Below are positions 50,733 to 59,705 of a stretch of 64,000 nt of DNA, piece by piece. Origin of the DNA: JAHRAW01 sp965249835 (GTDB lineage Bacteria; Pseudomonadota; Gammaproteobacteria; Arenicellales; Poriferihabitantaceae); the NCBI GenBank assembly GCA_965249835.1, contig CBDFMY010000003.1:1736001-1800000 (forward strand), read 5' to 3'. Made by a program: the position numbers and the translations under genes. The notes under the pieces were generated by a model. That model saw nothing but the letters and a program-made list of their open reading frames with translations. It had not been told where the DNA came from and ran no database searches. How positions within the stretch are numbered: the first letter of the stretch is position 1; each line of letters starts with the position of its first letter.

Positions 50733-50777
50733 GTTACCGTGCTGACCTTGATTGTCGCACAAAATTACGCATTAGTC
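50656..50777 (-). repeat. Direct repeat flanking the island, right copy
   Basis: Matches 32868-32989 in the same orientation (tRNA-Arg, promoter and the gatB 3' end). The repeats enclose about 17.7 kb. Homologous recombination between them would remove the whole aryl-polyene cluster and leave one tRNA. Confidence 0.8.
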
Positions 50778-52229
50778 GGAATGATCATCCAGTATCGTGC
50801 GTAATAGTTGATTGACTTGCGTAGGGTTGGCTTTGCCGCCGGTTTCTTTCATCACTTTGCCGACAAAAAAACCGAATACTTTTTCCTTGCCCTTGCGGTA
50901 TTGCTTCACTTGTTCGGGGCTGTCTTGCACGATGCGTTGGATGACGGATTTGATCTCCGCGCTGTCGGTGATTTGTGTTAGTCCTTGAGATTCAATGATT
51001 TCATCCACGCTGCCTTGCCCGCGCCACAATGCCGCGAATACTTGCTTGGCGGTCTTGCCGGAAATGGTGCGGTCGGTGATGCGGTTTAGCAACAACGCCA
51101 GTTGCGCGCTGTCTACCGGTGATTCGCCAATCGGCAGGGCGTGTTTGTTTAGCGCGCTATTGAGTTCACCGAGCATCCAGTTGACGACGGTTTTGGCATC
51201 GGCATCGGTGCGCGTGGCAACCGCTTCAAAGTAGTCGGCGACCTCGCGCTCGCTGATTAACTGGTCGGCTAAATTTTCGGACAACCCAAGTTCATTCTGA
51301 AATCGCGCCTTGCGCGCATCGGGCAGTTCCGGCAAGGCAGCGCGCACTTCTTCGATCAACCTTTCATCCAGAACCATCTCCGGCAAGTCCGGGTCGGGGA
51401 AGTAACGGTAATCGTGGGCTTCTTCTTTGGAGCGCATGGCGCGCGTCTCATCGCACGTCTCGTCATACAGGCGCGTCTCCTGAATGATGGCACTGCCGCT
51501 TTCCAACACTTCAATTTGTCGCTCGATTTCGTAGTCAATGGCTTTTTCGACAAAACGAAAGGAGTTGATGTTCTTCAATTCGGTACGCGTTCCTAATTTT
51601 TCATCACCCTGCACGCGCACCGAAATATTGGCATCACAACGAAACGAGCCTTCCTGCATGTTGCCGTCGGAGATGTCGAGATACCGCACAAGTATATGCA
51701 GTTTTTTGAGATAGGCGACCGCCTCGGTAGCCGAACGCATGTCCGGCTCGGACACGATTTCCAGCAATGGTGTGCCGGCGCGATTTAAATCAATGCCGGT
51801 CAACCCGTGAAAATCTTCGTGTAATGATTTGCCGGCATCTTCTTCGAGATGTGCGCGGGTGATGCCGATGGTTTTGGCATCGTTGCCAACAATAATCGGC
51901 AAACTACCAGGTCCGACAATCGGCAACTCGTATTGACTGATCTGATAACCCTTCGGCAGGTCGGGGTAGAAATAATGTTTGCGCTCAAACACCGAGCGGC
52001 GATTGATTTGCGCGTTGATGGCGAGACCGAAACGTACTGCCAGGCGCGCCGCTTCGAAATTCATTACCGGTAGCGTGCCGGGCAGGGCGATGCTGAGATC
52101 ACATGCCTGGGTGTTCGGTTCGGCACCGTAACGGGTTGAGGCGGCGGAGAAAATCTTGCTGATGGTTTTCAGTTGCACATGCACCTCAAGCCCAATCACC
52201 GACTCCCATTTTTTTTTGTTCGCGGTCAT
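50772..52229 (-). CDS. gatB: Asp-tRNA(Asn)/Glu-tRNA(Gln) amidotransferase subunit B
   Basis: 485 residues from ATG 52229. It holds the tRNA-binding and kinase parts of GatCAB, which converts misacylated Glu-tRNA(Gln) and/or Asp-tRNA(Asn). Motifs: VIGLEVHVQL, SIALPGTLPVMN, RKHYFYPDLPKGYQISQYELP, RAHLEEDAGKSLHE, DLNRAGTPLLEIVSEPD and the C-terminal YqeY-like tail. Upstream in-frame starts would overlap gatA; ATG 52229 makes a 4-base ATGA overlap with the gatA stop. Confidence 0.96.
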   Translation of the reverse strand: MTANKKKWESVIGLEVHVQLKTISKIFSAASTRYGAEPNTQACDLSIALPGTLPVMNFEAARLAVRFGLAINAQINRRSVFERKHYFYPDLPKGYQISQYELPIVGPGSLPIIVGNDAKTIGITRAHLEEDAGKSLHEDFHGLTGIDLNRAGTPLLEIVSEPDMRSATEAVAYLKKLHILVRYLDISDGNMQEGSFRCDANISVRVQGDEKLGTRTELKNINSFRFVEKAIDYEIERQIEVLESGSAIIQETRLYDETCDETRAMRSKEEAHDYRYFPDPDLPEMVLDERLIEEVRAALPELPDARKARFQNELGLSENLADQLISEREVADYFEAVATRTDADAKTVVNWMLGELNSALNKHALPIGESPVDSAQLALLLNRITDRTISGKTAKQVFAALWRGQGSVDEIIESQGLTQITDSAEIKSVIQRIVQDSPEQVKQYRKGKEKVFGFFVGKVMKETGGKANPTQVNQLLRTILDDHSD

Positions 52230-53734
52230 CGATAATCCACCGGCGTTTGCAAATGCCAATCGGTTTCGCGTTGATACTGATGCGCGACATTCAGCAAACT
52301 CGCCTCGTCCAGATACCGCCCGATGAGTTGCATTCCAATCGGTAAGCCGGCGCGGTCGAAGCCGACCGGTATGGACAACGCCGGCAGCCCGGCCAAGTTG
52401 GCGGCATTGGTGAAAATGTCGTTGAGATACATAGCCACCGGGTCGCCGCTCTTTGCGCCGATGTCAAACGCGGTCTCCGGCGTGGTTGGTCCGGCAATCA
52501 AATCACATTGTTCAAAGGCGCGGGTGAAGTCGTCGGCAATCAACCGGCGCAACTTCTGCGCCTTGAGGTAATAGGCGTCGTAATAGCCCGATGAAAGAAC
52601 AAATGTGCCAATCATGATGCGACGTTTGACCTCGGCACCAAAACCTTCGGCGCGGGTCTTTTCATACATGTCGGTCAAGTCGGCGTAGTCGGCGGCGCGA
52701 TAGCCATAGCGAACACCATCAAAGCGCGCCAGATTGGATGATGCTTCGGCCGGCGCCAGCACATAATAACAAGGGATACCGACTTCGCTATTCGGCAAAT
52801 CCACCGCCACGGTTTTCGCGCCCATGGCGCGCAACTGCGCGAGTGCTTGCTCGACCGCCTGCGCGACATCGTCGTGTACGCCATCACCGGCACCATCAGC
52901 AAAAAATTGTTTCGGTAGTCCAATGGTTTTGCCGGCGATGGTTTTGCCGGCGATGGCGGTATCAAGCAGTGCCGGATAATTCGGTATGTCTTCTTGCAGC
53001 GAGGTGGAGTCTTTGGGGTCAAAACCGCTCATCGCTCGCAGCACCAGCGCGGCGTCCTCGGCATTGCGCGCTAACACGCCGCCTTGATCGAGAGATGACG
53101 CGAAGGCGATCATGCCGTATCTCGACACGCGACCATAACTGGGTTTGATGCCGGTCAGTCCGCAAAACGCCGCGGGTTGGCGAATTGAGCCGCCGGTGTC
53201 GGTGCCAGTTGCCACCGCCGCCAGTTGCGCCGCCATAGCCGCCGCCGCGCCGCCGGAACTGCCACCCGGCACGGTGCGCAAGTTCCACGGATTTTTTACC
53301 ACGCCGTAATGACTGGTTTCGTTGGACGAGCCCATGGCGAATTCGTCCATGTTGGTTTTGCCGAGCATCACCATGCCGTGTTGTTTTAATTTTTGCACCA
53401 CCGTGGCATCGTAGGGCGAGATGAAATTGGCGAGCATTTTTGAACCGCAACTGGTCAGCACGCCTTCGGTGCAAAACAAATCTTTATGCGCCAGTGGAAT
53501 ACCGAGCAGCGCGTGTTCGGCATTGCTTTCGGCATTCTCTTTGGCGATTCGTTGGTCGGCATGTCGCGCTTGCGCGAGTGCGATCTGGTCGTTAACGCTA
53601 ATGAACGCGTTGAGTTCCGCCGCGTGATGAATGCGCTGCAGAAAATGTTGCGTCAACTCAACGCTGGAATACGCTCCGCTACGCAATGATCGCGCGTGGG
53701 CGGCGATGGTTTTTTGATGTAGGGGGGTATTCAT
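52226..53734 (-). CDS. gatA: Asp-tRNA(Asn)/Glu-tRNA(Gln) amidotransferase subunit A
   Basis: 502-residue amidase that releases ammonia from glutamine for GatB. The Ser-cisSer-Lys triad is visible: Lys in PLAHKDLF, cis-Ser and nucleophile Ser in VPGGSSGGAAAAMA and TDTGGSIRQPAAFCG. A small in-frame duplication occurs near residue 270, where IAGKT is repeated before IGLPKQFF; most GatA proteins have one copy there. It lies between gatC and gatB. Confidence 0.96.
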   Translation of the reverse strand: MNTPLHQKTIAAHARSLRSGAYSSVELTQHFLQRIHHAAELNAFISVNDQIALAQARHADQRIAKENAESNAEHALLGIPLAHKDLFCTEGVLTSCGSKMLANFISPYDATVVQKLKQHGMVMLGKTNMDEFAMGSSNETSHYGVVKNPWNLRTVPGGSSGGAAAAMAAQLAAVATGTDTGGSIRQPAAFCGLTGIKPSYGRVSRYGMIAFASSLDQGGVLARNAEDAALVLRAMSGFDPKDSTSLQEDIPNYPALLDTAIAGKTIAGKTIGLPKQFFADGAGDGVHDDVAQAVEQALAQLRAMGAKTVAVDLPNSEVGIPCYYVLAPAEASSNLARFDGVRYGYRAADYADLTDMYEKTRAEGFGAEVKRRIMIGTFVLSSGYYDAYYLKAQKLRRLIADDFTRAFEQCDLIAGPTTPETAFDIGAKSGDPVAMYLNDIFTNAANLAGLPALSIPVGFDRAGLPIGMQLIGRYLDEASLLNVAHQYQRETDWHLQTPVDYR

Positions 53735-53773
53735 TGGCCGAGCCGCCCACCGCCGGCGCGGTTTTAGGTAGCG

Positions 53774-54070
53774 TTATTCGATTACCCGGGGCACCAGATA
53801 CAACCCCTGCTCGGTTGCCGGAGCGATGCGCTGATATGCCTCGCGCCGGTTTGCTTCATCGGGCGCATTAACTTTGTCCGGGCGCAATCGCAGAGCGGTC
53901 TGCCGGGGATGGGACATCGGCGTGATGTGGTCGGTGTCGATGCGGTTCATCTGCTCGACCAAATCCAGGATGCGGGATAACTGGCTGGCGTAGCGCTCCG
54001 CCTCATCGGCATCGGCATCGATGCGGGCGAGGCGGGCGATGTGAGTGAGTTGTTGGCTGGTGATCGACAT
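53774..54070 (-). CDS. gatC: Asp-tRNA(Asn)/Glu-tRNA(Gln) amidotransferase subunit C
   Basis: 98-residue small subunit that wraps around GatA and stabilises the complex. Family features: QQLTHIARLARIDADADEAERYASQLSRILDLVEQMNRIDTDHITPMSHP. First gene of gatC-gatA-gatB, divergent from mreB. Confidence 0.92.
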   Translation of the reverse strand: MSITSQQLTHIARLARIDADADEAERYASQLSRILDLVEQMNRIDTDHITPMSHPRQTALRLRPDKVNAPDEANRREAYQRIAPATEQGLYLVPRVIE

Positions 54071-54146
54071 GATATCCCTGATGATGTTGGTGGGGGCGTC
54101 CGTGGTCTCTTCCAGGGAATGGCGAACTTACCACACCAATCGGCGG

Positions 54147-54175
54147 TTGAATAGTGGCGGCGGCATTGGTAAAGT
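54147..54175 (+). promoter_or_regulatory. Candidate mreB promoter
   Basis: TTGAAT, a 17-base spacer, then TAAAGT, about 80 bases before the mreB start in the 183-base divergent region with gatC. Reasonable sigma-70 match; the gatC promoter on the other strand was not identified. Confidence 0.5.
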
Positions 54176-54253
54176 ATCGGCGTTTTATTTTCGGCGGCAC
54201 AGCCGCCTCGCCAGCCACCCAATTCGTCTACCCGCCCATCAGGAAATCCACCC

Positions 54254-55297
54254 ATGCTGAAACGCATCGCCGGCTTCTTTTCCAACGACCTCGCCATTGA
54301 TCTCGGCACCGCCAACACGCTGATTTACGTCCGGCACAAAGGCATCGTTCTCAACGAGCCATCGGTGGTCGCCATCAAAAACGACAGCGGACGAAAAACC
54401 GGCAAGCGCGTGTTGGCGGTCGGGCATGAAGCCAAGCGCATGATCGGTCGTACGCCCGGCTCCATTGAAGCCATTCGGCCAATGAAGGACGGCGTCATCG
54501 CCGACTTCAACATCACCGAGGACATGCTCAAATACTTTATCCGCAAGGTTCAGGAAAACCGGCTTTTCTCCAGTCCGCGGATCATCATCTGCGTGCCTTG
54601 CGGTTCCACCCAGGTGGAGCGTCGGGCGATTAGCGATTCCGCCACCAGCGCCGGCGCGCGGGATGTGTATCTCATCGAAGAGCCCATGGCGGTCGCCATC
54701 GGTGCCAATTTGCCGGTGGCCGAGCCTACTGGTTCCATGGTGGTGGACATCGGCGGCGGCACCACCGAGGTGGGCATTTTATCCCTCGGCGGCATGGTCT
54801 ACTCGAGTTCGATTCGGGTCGCCGGAAACGCCTTTGACGAAGCCATAATCAACCATGTGCGCCGACGCCATGGGGTTCTGATTGGAGAGAGCACGGCCGA
54901 GCGCATCAAGCAGACCATCGCCACCGCGTGGTCGGAATCCGAACACATGGAAACCGAAATCAAGGGGCGCGACATATCTGAGGGGTTATCGCGCAGTTTG
55001 GTGGTTAGTAGCGAGGAAATTTACCGCGCCATCAACGACCATATTGAGAAAATCGTGCAGGCGGTGCGCCAGGCGTTGGAGAATACCCCGCCGGAACTGA
55101 GTGCCGACATCGGCGAACGCGGTCTGGTGGTGGCCGGTGGCGGCGCATTGTTGCGCGACATTGACCGTCGTTTTATGCAGGACACCGGCCTGCCGGTGGT
55201 GATTGTTGACGAGCCGATGACCTGCGTCGCCAGGGGCTGCGGCCGGGCTCTTGAAGAAATGGATGTACTCGGCGATATTTTTACCCAAAACTATTGA
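54254..55297 (+). CDS. mreB: Rod shape-determining protein MreB
   Basis: 347-residue bacterial actin that organises lateral wall synthesis. Actin-fold motifs: phosphate-1 DLGTANTLIYV, VVDIGGGTTEVGILSLGG (phosphate-2), EEPMAVAIGANLP and the adenosine motif GERGLVVAGGGALLRDIDR. It heads an mreBCD-mrdA-rodA-mltB-rlpA operon and has an AGGA SD about ten bases before the ATG. Confidence 0.97.
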   Translation: MLKRIAGFFSNDLAIDLGTANTLIYVRHKGIVLNEPSVVAIKNDSGRKTGKRVLAVGHEAKRMIGRTPGSIEAIRPMKDGVIADFNITEDMLKYFIRKVQENRLFSSPRIIICVPCGSTQVERRAISDSATSAGARDVYLIEEPMAVAIGANLPVAEPTGSMVVDIGGGTTEVGILSLGGMVYSSSIRVAGNAFDEAIINHVRRRHGVLIGESTAERIKQTIATAWSESEHMETEIKGRDISEGLSRSLVVSSEEIYRAINDHIEKIVQAVRQALENTPPELSADIGERGLVVAGGGALLRDIDRRFMQDTGLPVVIVDEPMTCVARGCGRALEEMDVLGDIFTQNY

Positions 55298-55418
55298 CAG
55301 CAAGGGGGCAGGACGGCGGATGGCGACTGAATGGATACTGCCATTGCCACTGCATCTTTCATTGAATGGCATGGCTTTCATTGATGGCATGGAATGGCGT
55401 GCCGTGCAGGTCTGAAGC

Positions 55419-56258
55419 ATGGCTGTTAATCGGGTCGCCTGGCCATACCGCTTCCTGTATTTGCTGGTGTTTTCGGTGGCATTGATGATCGTCGATCATC
55501 GCAGCCACCTGTTGCAACCGATGCGCACCGTGGCTTCGGTCATCAACCTGCCGTTCCAACTACTGGTACGCCTGCCGAGCGAGACGCACGCATGGGTTAC
55601 CGCCTACTGGCCGGATGACAGCATGCACCGACAATACGCCCAACTCAAGTCGAAACAAACGTTTTTGGAAACCCGACTGCAACGCTATGACGAGTTGATG
55701 GTGGAAAACAGGCGGCTGGCGAAGTTGCTGGAGATGTCTCGCGAGTATGAAAACCAGGCATTGCTCGCGGATGTCGTGGAATTCGGGATAAGTCCCTATA
55801 CCCGCCGAGTGGTGATTAATCGTGGCACCGAAGCCGGTGCGTATATGGGGCAGCCGGTTGCCACCACCGATGGCGTACTCGGGCAAATCTCCGGTCTTGG
55901 CTTGCATCGCAGCGTGGTTACGCTGATTACCGACTCATCCCACGCATTGCCGGTGCAGATACAACGCAACGGCTTGCGCACCATCGTGCGTGGACTGGGC
56001 GTGGCGGAACGGATTGAACTGCCGTTTCTGCCGGCTTCAACGGATATTCGGGTGGATGATGTGCTGGTTACTTCCGGCATCGGCGGCGGCTTCCCGCCCG
56101 GCTACCGGGTGGCGCAGGTGCGCGAGGTGGTGGTGGATGCCAACAAGCCCTTCATGAGCGTAGTCGCCGCGCCATTTGTGGGCATCAACCGCACCCGGGA
56201 AGTGTTGCTGTTGTGGGTTGACCGAGCCGCGGCGGTGGAAGGCAAGGGCGATGAATAA
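55419..56258 (+). CDS. mreC: Rod shape-determining protein MreC
   Basis: 279 residues; bitopic inner-membrane protein linking MreB with PBP2. An N-terminal helix (FLYLLVFSVALMIVDH) is followed by a coiled coil (YAQLKSKQTFLETRLQRYDELMVENRRLAKLLEM, about residues 68-102) and two beta-barrel domains (VVINRGTEAGAYMGQPVATTDGVLGQI; DVLVTSGIGGGFPPGYRVAQV). The 121-base gap after mreB contains repeated TTCATTGA-TGGCATGG words but no gene. Confidence 0.93.
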   Translation: MAVNRVAWPYRFLYLLVFSVALMIVDHRSHLLQPMRTVASVINLPFQLLVRLPSETHAWVTAYWPDDSMHRQYAQLKSKQTFLETRLQRYDELMVENRRLAKLLEMSREYENQALLADVVEFGISPYTRRVVINRGTEAGAYMGQPVATTDGVLGQISGLGLHRSVVTLITDSSHALPVQIQRNGLRTIVRGLGVAERIELPFLPASTDIRVDDVLVTSGIGGGFPPGYRVAQVREVVVDANKPFMSVVAAPFVGINRTREVLLLWVDRAAAVEGKGDE

Positions 56259-56745
56259 GCCTTTTCAGGGTAGGTGGCAGATCATTCCGGCGACCCTGCT
56301 GGTGGCGCTTTTTCTCAACCTCATTCCCTATCCTGACTGGGCAAGATTCGCTCGTCCGGACTGGGTGACGCTGGTGCTGTTCTACTGGTGCCTTGCCACG
56401 CCGCGCTGGGTCGGCGTCGGCTGGGGCTGGATCATGGGATTATTGCTGGACCTGATGCAATACACTTTGTTTGGCCATCAAGCCATCGGCAAGGCATTGG
56501 TGGCGCTGGTCGCGGTGGGTGCGCATCAACGCCTGCGTCTGTATCACCCGTGGCGGCAGTGCGTGGTGGTGCTGATAATTTCCTGCATAGACATAGCAAT
56601 AGTGGTTTGGATTCATTATCTTACGAATAATATCGAGTTTCGACTTGAATACTGGCAAGCGGCCTTTAGCACCGCACTGCTGTGGCCACTGGTGTATTTG
56701 TTGCTACGCAAACTGCGTCAACGAAGCGGAATCGTGCGGCGATGA
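56251..56745 (+). CDS. mreD: Rod shape-determining protein MreD
   Basis: 164-residue polytopic membrane protein from ATG 56251 (8-base overlap with mreC). About five hydrophobic helices; the family-typical PDWVTLVLFYWCLATPRWVGVGWGWIMGLLLDLMQYTLFGHQAIGKAL lies near the N-terminus. The stop overlaps the next ATG (ATGA). Confidence 0.88.
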   Translation: MNKPFQGRWQIIPATLLVALFLNLIPYPDWARFARPDWVTLVLFYWCLATPRWVGVGWGWIMGLLLDLMQYTLFGHQAIGKALVALVAVGAHQRLRLYHPWRQCVVVLIISCIDIAIVVWIHYLTNNIEFRLEYWQAAFSTALLWPLVYLLLRKLRQRSGIVRR

Positions 56746-58607
56746 TCCCGGCAAGCGACTATCAAAACGATGGACTCATCGTGCGCCGCCGGATGCTGTA
56801 TGCGGTGGCGGTGGTGGTCGGGTTGACCTTGATACTGGTGGCGCGGCTGGCTTGGGTGCAGATTTTCCAGCACCAGCATTTTGCTACGCTGGCGCAGGAA
56901 AACCACATTCGTTTCGCTCCGCTGGCACCGGTGCGGGGCATCATATATGACCGCAACGGGGCACTTCTGGCGCAAAACTTGCACGCCTATAATCTGGAAG
57001 TTCTGCCCGATCAGGTTGCCGATATGGAGCATCTGCTGACGCAACTGGGGCGGCTGGTCACGCTGGACACCGAGCACATCAGCCGCTTTCAGGGATTGCT
57101 GAAACGCCGACCGCCATTTGAATGGCTGATCCTGCGTACCAATCTCAATGAGGCGGAAGCGGCGCGGGTCGCGCTTCATCAACACCGCTATCCCGGCGTT
57201 GCCGTGCAAGCGCGATTGTTGCGCCATTATCCCGAAGGCGAATTGACCGCTCATGTGGTGGGCTATGTCGGTCGCATCAATCCCGATAACCTGGAAAAAA
57301 TCGACAAACGCGCCTATCGCGGGCTGGACTACATCGGGCGTAGCGGCATTGAAGAGCAATACGAATCGCACCTGCGCGGCTGGCCCGGCTATGAGCGCGT
57401 GGAAATCAACGCGCACGGCAAAGCAGTGCGAAGCATCAGCCAAACCGCACCGAATAGCGGACGCTCGGCGTATCTCAGCCTGGATATTGAACTTCAGCGC
57501 AAAAGCGTGGAAGCGTTGCAGGGATACGAAGGCGCAATCGTCGCGCTGGTTCCCGAAAGCGGTGAAGTGCTGGCATTCGTTGGTGCGCCGGGATTTGACC
57601 CCAATCCATTCGTTAACGGCATCAGCCACAATGCCTACGAGGATTTGCGCACCTCGCCGAACCGACCATTGCTGAATCGTGCGTTATACGGTCGCTACGC
57701 GCCAGGTTCCAGCATCAAAGGATTCCTACTACTGGTGGGAATGGAAAACGGAATTGACACTGAAAAGCGCATTTTCTGCCCCGGGTGGTATCGCCTGCCA
57801 AATAGCAGGCATCGTTATCGCGACTGGAAGCGGGAAGGCCATGGCAGCGTTGATGCCCACGACGGTATCGTGCAGTCCTGTGATGTGTATTTTTATCGTC
57901 TGGCGCATGAACTCGGCATTGAGCGCATGTATGAGGGCATGAGCCGCTTCGGTTTTGGCAAAACCACCGGTATCGACCTGCAAGGCGAGCCGAGCGGTTT
58001 GATGCCATCACCAGAGTGGAAACGTCGCGCCCGCGGGCAGGTGTGGTATCCCGGTGAGACCATCATCACCGGCATCGGGCAGGGGTATATGCTCGTCACG
58101 CCGTTGCAACTGGCAACCGCCACCGCCATCCTTGCCAATCGTGGCAAGCAGGTGACGCCGCAGTTTTTGCGCGAAGTGGAAAACCCGCAGACCGGTGCGC
58201 GCCATCTCATGACGACGCAGAGCGTGCGGCGGGTGGAGTGGAAGCGCGATGATGCCTATCGATATGTCATCAACAGCATGCACGATGTGGTGCACGGCAA
58301 ACGCGGCACGGCACGCGGCATCAATCGCAACCTGCGTTATGAAATGGCCGGCAAAACCGGAACCGCTCAGGTCAAGAGCATTCCTCAGGATGAGTTCTAT
58401 GATAAAGATACTGTGGAAAAACGCTTCGCCGACCATTCCCTGTTTATCGCCTTTGCGCCGCTTGACGATCCCAAAATCGCCATCGCCGTAATCGTGGAAC
58501 ACGCCGGCAGCGGCAGCCGCACGGCGGCGCCGATTGCCCGCAAGTTGATCGACTACTACCTGCTGGAACGGCTTGGCTTGTTCCAGAACACCGGCGAGGG
58601 CAACTGA
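56742..58607 (+). CDS. mrdA: Penicillin-binding protein 2 (elongation transpeptidase)
   Basis: 621 residues from ATG 56742. One N-terminal helix (MLYAVAVVVGLTLILVARLAWVQ), a pedestal domain (APVRGIIYDRNGALLAQN), then the transpeptidase with YAPGSSIKGF (active Ser and Lys of SxxK), SCD as the SxN-equivalent motif and AGKTGTAQV (KTG). It cross-links glycan strands during elongation, in complex with RodA encoded next. An in-frame start at 56682 lies inside mreD and is rejected. Confidence 0.95.
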   Translation: MIPASDYQNDGLIVRRRMLYAVAVVVGLTLILVARLAWVQIFQHQHFATLAQENHIRFAPLAPVRGIIYDRNGALLAQNLHAYNLEVLPDQVADMEHLLTQLGRLVTLDTEHISRFQGLLKRRPPFEWLILRTNLNEAEAARVALHQHRYPGVAVQARLLRHYPEGELTAHVVGYVGRINPDNLEKIDKRAYRGLDYIGRSGIEEQYESHLRGWPGYERVEINAHGKAVRSISQTAPNSGRSAYLSLDIELQRKSVEALQGYEGAIVALVPESGEVLAFVGAPGFDPNPFVNGISHNAYEDLRTSPNRPLLNRALYGRYAPGSSIKGFLLLVGMENGIDTEKRIFCPGWYRLPNSRHRYRDWKREGHGSVDAHDGIVQSCDVYFYRLAHELGIERMYEGMSRFGFGKTTGIDLQGEPSGLMPSPEWKRRARGQVWYPGETIITGIGQGYMLVTPLQLATATAILANRGKQVTPQFLREVENPQTGARHLMTTQSVRRVEWKRDDAYRYVINSMHDVVHGKRGTARGINRNLRYEMAGKTGTAQVKSIPQDEFYDKDTVEKRFADHSLFIAFAPLDDPKIAIAVIVEHAGSGSRTAAPIARKLIDYYLLERLGLFQNTGEGN

Positions 58608-58612
58608 TAGCC

Positions 58613-59695
58613 ATGCCCCGCAACCTGCCTCCGGCGGTGGATATGCCGTTGCTTACCGCAATCGTCATGCTGTGCGCCATCGGTCTGGCGGTGCTATACA
58701 GTGCCGGCGGGGAAGACCTCCAATTGCTGGAGCGGCAGGGTGCGCGCATCGGAATTGCGCTGGCGGTGATGTTGGTGATCGCGCACATTTCGCCGACCAC
58801 ACTCCTGCGCTGGTCGCCCATCCTGTACGGCATCGGTCTGTTGTTACTGGTGGTGGTGCTCGGCGTGGGCATCATCGGCAAGGGTGCGCAACGTTGGCTT
58901 GACCTGCTGGTGTTCCGCTTTCAGCCGGCCGAGCCGATGAAACTGTTCGTGCCGATGATGATAGCGTGGTTGATCAGCTGTTCGCCATTGCCGCCGCAGT
59001 GGCCGGCCATTTGCCTTTCGGCACTGGTGGTGCTGGTGCCGGTCGCGTTGGTCATCGCCCAGCCGGACCTCGGCACCGCGATTTTAATTTTCATCGCCGG
59101 AGCGCTGGTGATTTTCCTCGCCGGCATCAGTTGGAAACTGGTAACATCTGTATTGCTGGCGGTGGGCGCGGCGATTCCAGTGCTGTGGCTATTGGTGTTG
59201 CGCGACTACCAGCGAAGCCGTATCCTGACCTTATTCGACCCGTGGGCCGATCCCCTCGGTGCCGGCTATCACACCATCCAGTCGATCATCGCCGTCGGCG
59301 CCGGAGGGGTGTCAGGCAAGGGCTGGCTGGCCGGCACCCAGTCGCGCCTTGAGTTCATTCCGGAACGCAGCACCGACTTCATTTTTGCGGTGTATGCCGA
59401 GGAGTTTGGATTTCTCGGCGCATTGGTGTTGCTCGCCCTATATCTGTTTATCGGGCTGCGCGGACTGCAGATTGCCTTTTCCGCCCAGGACAGTTACTCG
59501 CGCCTGCTGGGCGGTTGCTTGTCGATGACCTTTCTGTTTTATGTGTTCGTCAACATCGGCATGGCGGTTGGCATCCTGCCGGTGGTGGGTGTGCCGTTGC
59601 CGTTGATCAGTCACGGCGGCTCCGCCATGGTTACTTTGCTCGCCGGGCTGGGCATCCTGATGAGCATCCGCCGTCACAAAACGATTGTGCAATAG
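58613..59695 (+). CDS. rodA: Peptidoglycan glycosyltransferase RodA
   Basis: 360-residue SEDS-family polymerase with about ten helices. Motifs: the RFQPAEPMKLFVPM segment after helix 4, QPDLGTAILIF, DPWADPLGAGYHTIQSIIAVGAGGVSGKGWLAGTQSRLEFIPERSTDFIFAVYAEEFGFLG (with the catalytic region) and GVPLPLISHGGSAM. It forms the elongasome polymerase with PBP2. Starts 5 bases after mrdA. Confidence 0.95.
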   Translation: MPRNLPPAVDMPLLTAIVMLCAIGLAVLYSAGGEDLQLLERQGARIGIALAVMLVIAHISPTTLLRWSPILYGIGLLLLVVVLGVGIIGKGAQRWLDLLVFRFQPAEPMKLFVPMMIAWLISCSPLPPQWPAICLSALVVLVPVALVIAQPDLGTAILIFIAGALVIFLAGISWKLVTSVLLAVGAAIPVLWLLVLRDYQRSRILTLFDPWADPLGAGYHTIQSIIAVGAGGVSGKGWLAGTQSRLEFIPERSTDFIFAVYAEEFGFLGALVLLALYLFIGLRGLQIAFSAQDSYSRLLGGCLSMTFLFYVFVNIGMAVGILPVVGVPLPLISHGGSAMVTLLAGLGILMSIRRHKTIVQ

Positions 59696-59705
59696 TCGCA
59701 TTAGT

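Noticed and set aside
32868..50777. Classical integrase-mediated genomic island
   Set aside because: No integrase gene lies inside, and the repeats cover a whole tRNA with its promoter and the gatB end, not just a 3' tRNA fragment; duplication by homologous recombination fits better.
56718..57629. 303-codon frame antisense to mrdA
   Set aside because: Shadow of the PBP2 gene; no motif and no RBS.
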